Shown piece by piece: positions 56,487 through 64,000 of a stretch of DNA of 64,000 nt; the first letter of the stretch is position 1; every line of letters starts with the position of its first letter. Both the position numbers and the translations under genes were made by a program. Origin of the DNA: Agapanthus africanus (taxonomy: Eukaryota; Streptophyta; Magnoliopsida; Asparagales; Amaryllidaceae); assembly GCA_030015575.1 (NCBI GenBank), contig JASDDO010000024.1:42742114-42806113 (forward strand), in the 5' to 3' direction. Below the pieces are notes generated by a model that ran no database searches, was not told where the DNA came from, and saw only the letters and a list, made by a program, of their open reading frames with translations.

Positions 56487-57764
56487 TCAGGCGTAGTATT
56501 TTTTCATGAACCGGCCGTTTATTGGCCGAAAGGGTCTTTCGCCATGCATATCCATGAGCAAGTAAGCCCCATCTTGGTAGACTTTGTCTATGATGTACGG
56601 GCCCTCATAGTTTGGCTCGAATTTACCTCGCTTGGTACGATTGGGGATCATAGGTCTCTTGACCACTAGCACGAGTTCGCCTTGTCAAAATGTCCTCGAT
56701 CTAGTCAATCTTTCGTATGAGTGTGTCATTTTTGTTTTATAAGCCTCCAAGTTTTGTTGTGCCATGAGCCGGGTTTCATCAAGGGCGTCGAGATCCTCGA
56801 GCCGAAGATGGGCATTCTCTTCATCTGTTAGCTCGTAATGAACCGCCACTCGTAGAGAGGGCAGCTCTATCTCAACGGGGAGTATTGCTTCAGTGCTGAA
56901 CACCAATGCATATGGCGTTGTATTTGTGACCATTTTGAACGTGGTCTGGTACGCCCAGAGAGCTTCATGCAGTCTCTCATGCCAGTCCTTTTTATTTCTG
57001 TACACCGTCTTCTTTATGATCTTCGTCAAGGTCTTGTTGAAACCATTAGCTCGGGGATTATAGACCGAAGAGTACCTCCAGTCTATATTATGTTGCTATG
57101 CGAAGCGGCTGATTCTGTAACTTCTGTGGGCTGGCCCGTTATCGGAGATAATCCGTCGCAGGGTGCCGAACCGATAGATGACATGTGTCTTGAAGAAATG
57201 GAGGATATTGTCCATCTTCACTTCTCTCAGCGGTACTGCTTCTGCCCACTTAGAGAAGTAATCGGTCGTGGCTAATATGAACCGATGTCCTCTAAACGAT
57301 GCAAGTTTGATGGACCCGATTATGTCGATTCCCCACATTTCGAACGGCCAGCTAGCCACCATTGGGTGTAGCAGATTTGGATGCTGGTGGATAAAGTCCC
57401 CGTGAATCTGGCATGAGTGGCACTGCTTCGCGTATTCGAGGCAGTCTTAAATCATCGTGGGCCAATAGTAGCCCATCCTTTTGATCTTCAGCTTCATCTT
57501 CGGCCCGACTTGATGAGAACCACAGAGTCCGTCGTGAGTTTCTTGGACGACTTTCTTTGCTTCTTCTGGTCCTAGGCATCTTAGCCACAAAGAGTCAAAC
57601 GACCTCTTATACAGCGTATCATTGACGAAGGCGAAAGACAGAGCTCGTTTCATGAGCTGATGTCTCGAGGATGCATCTTCAGGTGTTTGACGGGATTTGA
57701 AGTAATCTATAAAGACTTCTCTCCAATCCCTAGCCCTTTCCTGGTCTTTTATTTGTAAGGCCAT
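56487..57764 (-). pseudogene. Integrase of Tat element B (broken, catalytic Glu deleted)
   Basis: Full-length order: zinc domain (QETHDGLCGSHQVGPKMK, then CHSCQIHG), core WGIDIIGSIK (first Asp), RIISDNGPAHRSYR (second Asp), then ANGFNKTLTKIIKK where element A has ANSLAETFNKTL: four codons including the catalytic Glu are missing at about 57040. The C-terminal part is present (ALVFSTEAILPVEIELPSLR; YEGPYIIDKVY, a GPY motif; ends GRFMKKYYA at 56487). Stops at 57447, 57096 and 56685, the first two in Gln positions. All in one frame with the rest of pol. Confidence 0.9.
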
Positions 57765-57785
57765 TTGCTTGGTCGCTTCCTTTTC

Positions 57786-58451
57786 TTAGGATGACTCCGG
57801 AGATATTTCTGTCGGCGCAAGAACCCGACGGCTTTGCACAACGAACCTTACGTCATCGATGTTTTCGTCAGCCAGTTCTTTAGCGAGTTTTGCTAACGCA
57901 TCCGCTTTGCTATTTTCCGCACGTGGTATGATTTCCAGGGTGTAGGCAGGGATTTGAGTCAGCAATTGTTGTACTTTCTCGCCGTACTTCACCAACTCTG
58001 GTTTACACGTTTGATAGCCGTCGTTTACTTGGTTAACGACTAACTGGGAGTCTCCGTATATGAGGAGGTTTTCGATTCCCATGTCGACAGCGATCTCAAG
58101 ACTTGTTATCAAAGCTTCATATTCGGTTTCATTGTTCATCATCGGCTCTGTTAAGGAAAAGGCAAAGCGCATTATCCCTCCTTGTGGAGTCACGAAGATG
58201 AGGCCTACCCCAGATTTGATTATGGGGGAGCTGTGATTTCGCTTCTTCATGGAAGATGCCCCATCGAAGTAGAGTTTCCATCGGGTGTCATTCTCTCTTG
58301 TCCTCCCGTCGATCATGTCAAATGCGTGATCGTCTGGCAGTTCGCAATTTAGGGGTGAATCGGCAGGTATCGGGTGCTCAACGAGGAAGTCGGCGATGGC
58401 CTGGCCTTTCACTGCCTTGAGAGGTCGGTATGTTATCGAGAACTCCATCAA
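57786..58451 (-). pseudogene. Second (archaeal-type) RNase H of Tat element B
   Basis: It contains linker EFSITYRPLKAVKGQAIADF, then KLYFDGASS, NETEYEALITSLEIA, YGDSQLVVNQV and KADALAKLAKELA: all acidic positions kept, unlike element A (YGNS). The domain is uninterrupted over 221 codons. Its frame is parted from RT-RNase H by a single TAG where A has Trp (AKWSLLLM), and from integrase by a TAA. The domain marks the family as Tat lineage. Confidence 0.9.
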
Positions 58452-58460
58452 GAGGAGGAC

Positions 58461-59690
58461 CTATTTTGCGAGTCTTCCTGTTAATATGGCTCTTGACATC
58501 AAATACTTGGGAGGATCAGCTTTTGATACGAGATGGACCTCATGCGCCAGAGCATAGTGTCTGAGCTTCGTTATCGTGAAGATTAACGCCAGGCAGTGTT
58601 TTTCAACGGGGGAGTAGCTATTTTCTGCCCCCAGGAGAACTCGACTTAGATAGTAGAGGGCTCTTTCCTTCCCTTGTTCGTTTTCTTGTGCCCATAGCAC
58701 GCCTAAGAAACCTTCAAGGGCTGTTGTGTACAGGATGAGAGGCTTTCCGTTGACTGGAGCGGTCAATACTGGCGGATTCTGCAAGTATTGCTTGATTTCT
58801 TCCAGTGCGCTTTGACATTTGCGATCCCAGACGAAAGAGGTCCCCTTCTTCATTAAATGGCTGTAGGGGCGGGATTTGCCGGAGAGATTTTCTATGAACC
58901 GCCGAATATACGCGAGCTTCCCTTGGAGAGATCGCAGTTGCTTGAGAGATTTTGGCGGAGGCATTTCCATGATCGCCTTAATCTTTGATGGGTCTATTTC
59001 GATGCCCCAGTGTTGTACAATGAATTCTATGAGTTTGCCCGAGGAAACTCCAAACGCGCATTTCAAAGGGTTCATCTTCAGGTTGTATTTCCGAAGGCGC
59101 TGAAACACGATCTTCAGATGCTCCCAATGTTCCTCGTACGATTTGCTTTTCACCACGAGGTTGTCGATATAGCATTCGACGATTTCATGTATGAAGTCAT
59201 CGAAAATCTTTGTCATGGCCTTCTGGTAGGTAGCACCGGCGTTCTTTAGAATGAAGGGCATCACTTTGTAGCAGAATATGCCCAGAGGAGTCTGGAAAGC
59301 AGGATGCCTCTGGTCTTCGGGATGCATCTTTATTTGATTGTACCCTGATGATCCGTCCATGAAGGAGAAGACTTCGTGAGTGGACGTGTTGTCTATCATC
59401 AACTCGGTAACTGGTACGGGAAAATCATCTTTCGGACGGTCTTTGTTAAGGTCCCGAAAGTCCACGCAGATGTGCACCGTCCCGTTCTTCTTCATCACTG
59501 GGACGATGTTGGCAATCCAGTCGGGATATTGCACTTCTTGGATGAAGCCGGAGTCGATTAGCTTCTTGATCTTGGCGTTGATGCTCATTTCAAGTTTGAG
59601 CCACATTCTTCTCGGTGCTTGTTTGACTGGCTTGATGTCCGGAGATATCGCCAATTTGTGCACAGCTACTTCTGGATCTAGTCCCAGCAT
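58461..59690 (-). pseudogene. Reverse transcriptase and first RNase H of Tat element B (409-codon open segment)
   Basis: Longest open frame of the window. RT: KKNGTVHICVDFRDLNKD (about residues 67-84), FMDGSSGYNQIKMHPED with catalytic Asp at 112, MPFILKNAGATYQ at 144-156 (Gly to Ile in MPFGL), VECYIDNLVVKSKS with YIDN at 174-177 (codon AAC at 59160-59162). First RNase H starts near residue 265 (SALEEIKQYLQNPPV, LILYTTALEGFLGVLWAQEN, ALYYLSRVLL, KHCLALIFTITKLRHY). The stop before it, at 59703, is where Trp is expected (DRFSWNY), and the stop behind, at 58461, also replaces Trp. Without the second Asp of YxDD, polymerase activity is doubtful. Confidence 0.92.
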
Positions 59691-59702
59691 ATCGGAGTAG
59701 TT

Positions 59703-60781
59703 CTATGAGAAACGGTCATTATACTGCATGAGCACGTCCTTGAGCGTAGCCACCTTTTCTTCAGACAACAGCTCACTGACGATCGTCGGCCATGGGTCGT
59801 TTGCCGTCCCCAAGTCGATTTTTCTGAGGTTATCTGCAGTAGTGTGTATTCCATCTTCCAATTTTTTTGGCGCCGGTGGAAATTCTGAGATCACCTCGTC
59901 ATCATTGTTTTCAAAGCACCAGGACAGGTCATCCATGTTCTCACGCATTCCTTCTTCTGACAGCGTTATTGCGTGACAGGTACGAGATCGTTTCCAAAAC
60001 TGATGTTGGTCTGGTTCTACTCTCACCATATACGTTGCCTTTAGCATATGCTTTTGCAGTGGGGCTACTTTCCAACTGTTGGATAGAGCGAACCTGTCGA
60101 GTTGATATTGGTCTTCGACTCGATTCTTGAAAGTAAAGCAGTCTTCAAGAGGATGACCTATTGCTCGGTGATAGGAGAAATAATCTGGGTGATGAACTTC
60201 GTTTACTTGATCGGGATGCCGAGACTCCGGGAGTTTCATCATTTGATGTTTCATAACGAGGTCAAAGATTTTCCTTGTCTTTTCTCGGGGGAAAGAATAT
60301 GCTCGGTCTATCTTTCTCATTAGAGACAGATTCCGGCTGACCTTTTCTTGATCGTGTGGCCTTTTGGATCCATTTTTCCGCTGTCGAACGTTTTTTCCAT
60401 TCTTCAACTTGTTTTGACTCTGCGTCGGGCCTTTTTCTTGTCTTGGGAATGCATGGCGGGCTGACGGTGAAGGGCATTGTCATTCTCTGTAGCCTGCTGA
60501 AGGAGGCGTTGCATCTTGGCTTTCTCGTAAATGGACATTTCGCGACTGTAGTCATTCCGAACCTTTTGACTCGCTTCCCGTATTAGCCTGTCCATCTGTT
60601 CTTCAAATGACGGACTCGGCATTTTTATGGCAGGACCGTGTTTTGGTTCGACGTCAACTTCTTTTAAAAGAGCATCCTCTTCTTCATCAAGGTCCTTTAT
60701 GACATGGCAGCTATGGAACTGCTCCCGTTTCTTGGACTGGACATATCCAAGCCCGATCGTTTCCGTTTTTTCGGTGGGCAA
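59703..60781 (-). pseudogene. Gag-like module between protease and RT (element B, third knuckle)
   Basis: Order as in element A: block CHVIKDLDEEEDALLKEVDV and MDRLIREASQKVRNDYSREM, SIYEKAKMQRLL (60404-60781), then RAYSFPREKTRKIFDLVMKH and a knuckle YFSYHRAIGHPLEDC (60138-60179) in which the first Cys is Phe, then EVISEFPPAPKKLEDG and LLSEEKVATLKDVLMQYNDR leading to RT. The frame changes twice between 60781 and 60407. The similarity to gag at 63199-63945 (YSFPRNKMRRLFELAVRN and the knuckle) supports duplication of a gag segment. Confidence 0.72.
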
Positions 60782-60895
60782 TTTTCGCTGAGTTCCAGGG
60801 ACATTCCAAATCCTGTTGTAGAACTGATCTTGTCGAGGGGATTGTTTGAAAGATACGCCTTGGCATCTTAATAACCATTTTAATCTCTCTGTGTA

Positions 60896-62310
60896 TTACC
60901 TGGGCAGACGAATGGGTTGGAGCATGTCTAATGCGGGATCGGCACCACGCCAGGCTTCTCTTTCAACTTTACTCTCAGTGGATCGGTAGAAAAAGATCAC
61001 CTTTTCACCTTTTCTCCTGGGAGGGACATAGAATGTTTGCAACTCTTGCACCCTATATGTTTCGAGCGTATGAAGCTCTCTGTAGTGTAGTTGCAAGACC
61101 ATAGCAATTTGCAAGCTTTGATCTTCTCCAGTGAGGGTCTGTATCGATGGCCGAACCGAGAACACTGTGTTAACTTCGTCTTTAGAGTCGTTACCAAAGA
61201 CCAGAATAGGGGTAGATGGTCCCGGCTTGTTGCATTGGAGTGGCCCTGAATAAACTATATCTTCTTCCTCTTCGGTATCACTCCCAAAGACCGGAATAGT
61301 GGTGATAGCTTTCTTCTTATTCTCCGGCTTACGGCATCTTTCCATGTCTTCAAAGTCTGGCAGGAAATACTTTGCATCCTCGTACTTTCGGACTTCATTT
61401 ACGGAAAATGGTTCAGCTCCCCTGTCACGGTATACTCAAGACCATCTTTGAAGTACTTCATACACTGATGTTGTGTAGAAGGGATGATGTTGTACTCGTG
61501 TAACCAAGGCCTGCCGAGCAAAGCGTTGTAGCAAGTCTTGGCGTCAATGACGTGAAACTTTATGTCAATGACGAGCAGCACAAAGCGTAACATCAGTATC
61601 ACAGACCCGAGCGTCCGCGATGACTGGGAGTCGAACCCAGAGATGGTGATTTTATCCCGAGAGAGGTGCTGAACGCTCATGCAAATCTCCTTCAACGCTC
61701 TTACATTAAGAAGGTTGACGGAGGACCCATTGTCGACCAGGATCTTCCCTATCTTGATGTCATGACAGTATCCGGTGACATACAAGGGACGGTTGTGCTC
61801 ACATGTTCCGAGGAGGAGATCTTCGTCGCCGAAAGAGATGTCAGCGGTGTGCACTTCTTCCAGCTCGTCCTTCATCTTTTCTGCGGCAAGGAAAGCTTGA
61901 AATCGTTCAGGCTCTTGTAATGCCTTGATTAGAGAATCTCTCACCTCTTTAGATAGTAGAAGGGCATCGAGAATGCTTAGTTGCGAGGGTATCTTCCTCA
62001 GGTATGCCAGAACGTTGTAATCCACCTTGTTTTTCTTGGGCGGGTCCTTGGTTGCCAGCTCTTCAACGATTCGGTCATTGAGGGTGATATCTTCAGGGAC
62101 TTTTTCTTTCCCCTTATCTTTTTTGTTCGATCCCTTTTTTGTGGGTCCGAGATTCTTTTCGGGTAACGTGCGATTGCGTAGCTGAATATTCTCGCAGGTC
62201 TTCATCTCTTCTGTTTCGGAGATGGATTCCTTGAAGAGATGGCTGAGGGATATTTCTTCATTAGAATCACTCCCGAAGGTGAGAACTTGCGATCCCCCGG
62301 AATCAACCAT
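60896..62310 (-). pseudogene. Aspartic protease region of Tat element B
   Basis: The first 303 codons (62310-61399) are open: VLTFGSDSNEE acidic motif, Lys-rich KGSNKKDKGKEKVPED, LDALLLSKEVRDSLIKALQE, EHNRPLYVTGYCHDIKIGKI, then active site LVDNGSSVNLLNVR with Asp at residue 193, FHVIDAKTCYNALLGRPWLH and EYNIIPSTQHQCMKYFKDG. A frameshift near 61390 follows; the next frame (61345-60896) has IPVFGSDTEEEED, ILVFGNDSKDE and a C-terminal RRKGEKVIFFYRSTESK. It is uninterrupted where element A carries a copia solo LTR, showing the empty site. Confidence 0.87.
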
Positions 62311-63000
62311 GTGACAGTTACCGGCGGTTCTTTTATGCTCATCGGTCGCGCTTCTTTATTTCCGACGAGTTTTGCGCTTCATCCGCTTGAAATGCTGTCG
62401 ATGAGCAACGTATCCCCGCCACCAATTTTTAAAGGCCATGCATTCCTCGATAGGGTGTGTGATCCTGTGATGGTATAAGCATTAGTTTGGATGTGCATCT
62501 AGTTCGTCGGGGAACGTATTTTCTAAAGTGGCTTCTTTGAAAGGTGGCAACTTCATTCCCATCGACAGGGTTTTAGCGAATTGCTTTCTTGTCTTAAACC
62601 TGCTTTTGCTGGCGGCAAAAGTGCTTCTATCCGGTTGGGATACTCTATGGCTTCTCAATAACGGAGCTTCTTCAACGCGACGCCGACGTTTGGCCCTTTC
62701 ATATATGGTCGTCTCACGCTCTCGGTCAGATTTGATTTTCTGAAGGGCTTCGCTCAGCAGTCTGTCAATCAATTCGTCTGATGGCTCCAGGGATTTTGAT
62801 TCCGGTTCTGGATCTGCCCCCAGTTTCCCTACATTAGGAGCTTCTTTGACATTTATTGATGAGTGAAAGATCATGTGGCAGCTTGCCACATAATTCTCGA
62901 GCTCTTCTGAAGAATCGTCTCCTTCATCAGCGGCATCGGCTTCATTTTCAAGAACATGCTTAAAGAATTCATCCAACGTGATTGGGGTCCGTTCCTTCTA
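62311..63000 (-). pseudogene. Gag/protease linker of element B with second zinc knuckle
   Basis: CHMIFHSSINVKEAPNVGKL, ELIDRLLSEALQKIKSDRER and TTIYERAKRRRR (62976 down) precede the knuckle CLYHHRITHPIEEC (62440-62481), a complete C-X2-H-X4-H-X4-C, then WWRGYVAHRQHFKRMKRKTR. A TAA lies immediately before the knuckle's first Cys, where a Tyr is expected (element A reads YCLYH). The block CHMI-DRLL-IYE also stands at the head of the third module. Confidence 0.75.
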
Positions 63001-64000
63001 GTTATATTCTTCCAGCGCATCGGTGTATTTCTGCAGACCTGTACGGCTGCCTTCGGGTCAGACGGGATTCTTGGCCTTCTTCTTTTTCTTTAAAGACTTT
63101 GGAGGTTTGGCCTGAATGTTTTTTCCACTTTCACCAACTTTCAGCGTTAGGCGCGGCTTCAGCATCCCCTCAATAATCTCGGGCTCCAGCAGGCTCTTCT
63201 ACCTAATCACCGAACATGCTTGGAGATCTTTCAGCATTCTTTTTGTTTTGGCTGAAAGAGCGACCCCCCATGGAGCTTCTTCTATAAAAGAGCACGATGC
63301 CCCCGGTGTGTTCACCTTTTTAGGAGCGTGTGGCTGGGGCGGGCTCGCCTTCCAATTCTCAGACAGCACGAATTTGCCCTGTTGGTATTGGTTCTCAATC
63401 CAGCCTTTGAAGACGAAGCAATATTCGATTGGATGGCTTACTGCTCGGTGGTAGGGGAAGTAATTAAGATTGTTGGCGTCGCCTGGCTGCAGCGGACGTC
63501 TTGGATCTGGCAGATTGATAAGCCTATTGCGCACTGCCAGCTCGAACAGTCTCCTCATTTTATTCCGGGGAAACGAGTAAGGGCGTTTTAGCTTCTCGTT
63601 GAAGAATGGTTGTCTATCGCTTTGGCGATCAGCTGGTTTTGGACCACTGGGCTGCTGCTGAGCATTGGTGACGAAAGTCGCTTTCCCTTTTCCTTTTTCG
63701 TTTCGAGGCTCCATCTTCGAGGAAGACGGTCTATGGCCCATCTGATCCATTTGGGCCAGTTTGTCAATCAAGGCCTGGAAGGTAGTCGTCTGGAAAAACA
63801 TCATGAACTGGGATATGGTCGCCTGTGGATCGAGGGTTCTCACGAACATGCCTACTGCAGGAGCCTCTTCTATGCGTTGTTCGCACTTCGACCATAGATT
63901 CCGCCACCGTATCGCGTACTGAACCCATGTTTCGCCTGGCTTCACCCTGGCGTTAATTAGTGTGGTGATCGGGGTGCGCTCACTAGCGCTTGCGAATCTT
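63001..64000 (-). pseudogene. Gag of Tat element B (partial, runs off the window)
   Basis: Gag core as in element A: RTPITTLINARV, KPGETWVQYAIRWRNLWSKC, IDKLAQMDQMGHRPSSS, NEKGKGKATF, YSFPRNKMRRLFELAVRNRL and first knuckle NYFPYHRAVSHPIEYC (63418-63459), where the first Cys is Phe. The frame is open from the window edge to 63199. Gag N-terminus, leader and any 5' LTR of B lie to the right of the window. Confidence 0.88.

Overview
The window is plant nuclear DNA made almost wholly of LTR retrotransposons; I see no host gene. The lineages present exist only in plants: a chromodomain Ty3/gypsy element with LTRs of about 3.6 kb, a Tat-lineage Ty3/gypsy family with two RNase H domains and antisense ORFs, and a Ty1/copia family with an initiator-Met primer site. 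An angiosperm is likely; the species cannot be told. No element can move by itself: coding regions carry stops, frameshifts and lost catalytic residues.

Layout. (1) 1-10562: a chromovirus on the + strand. Its 5' LTR is cut by the window edge, gag and most of protease are deleted, the RT-RNase H-integrase-chromodomain frame is broken mostly by stops, and the 3' LTR is complete. (2) 10563-33720: Tat element A on the - strand. Its 5' LTR (about 33720-31119), leader, gag, protease, a second gag-like module, RT, RNase H, second RNase H and integrase read down to 13148. There integrase stops and joins a + strand Tat LTR plus leader (10563-13147), an inverted duplicate of A's own 5' end. A is interrupted by three solo LTRs with perfect 5-bp target duplications: copia at 17863-20015 (CATGT), chromovirus at 23016-26518 (CTTTC), and another long gypsy-type LTR at 26871-29926 (AGCCG). 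(3) 33732-56486: the 3' region of Tat element B, with two related ORFs antisense to pol and many hairpin-forming repeats. A copia solo LTR sits at 34269-36464 (TCTTT), and a tandem array of a 5.88-kb copia/Tat chimera (2.8 copies) at 38236-54739. (4) 56487-64000: B's pol and gag on the - strand, running off the window.

Elements B and A lie head to tail and appear to share the LTR at 31-33.7 kb (B gag-pol, antisense ORFs, LTR, A leader, A gag-pol). The most unusual signal is in the Tat family. Its LTR, leader and 3' region are built of serial short hairpins in which stem sequence changes from unit to unit while complementarity is kept, and in the 3' region the loop TCG(T/A)(G/A)AGGA is nearly constant. 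The LTR also has paired CACGTG boxes one helical turn apart. The Tat polyprotein carries three C-X2-H-X4-H-X4-C knuckles, one of them in a gag-like module placed after protease. Both copies have YIDN in place of YxDD in RT.
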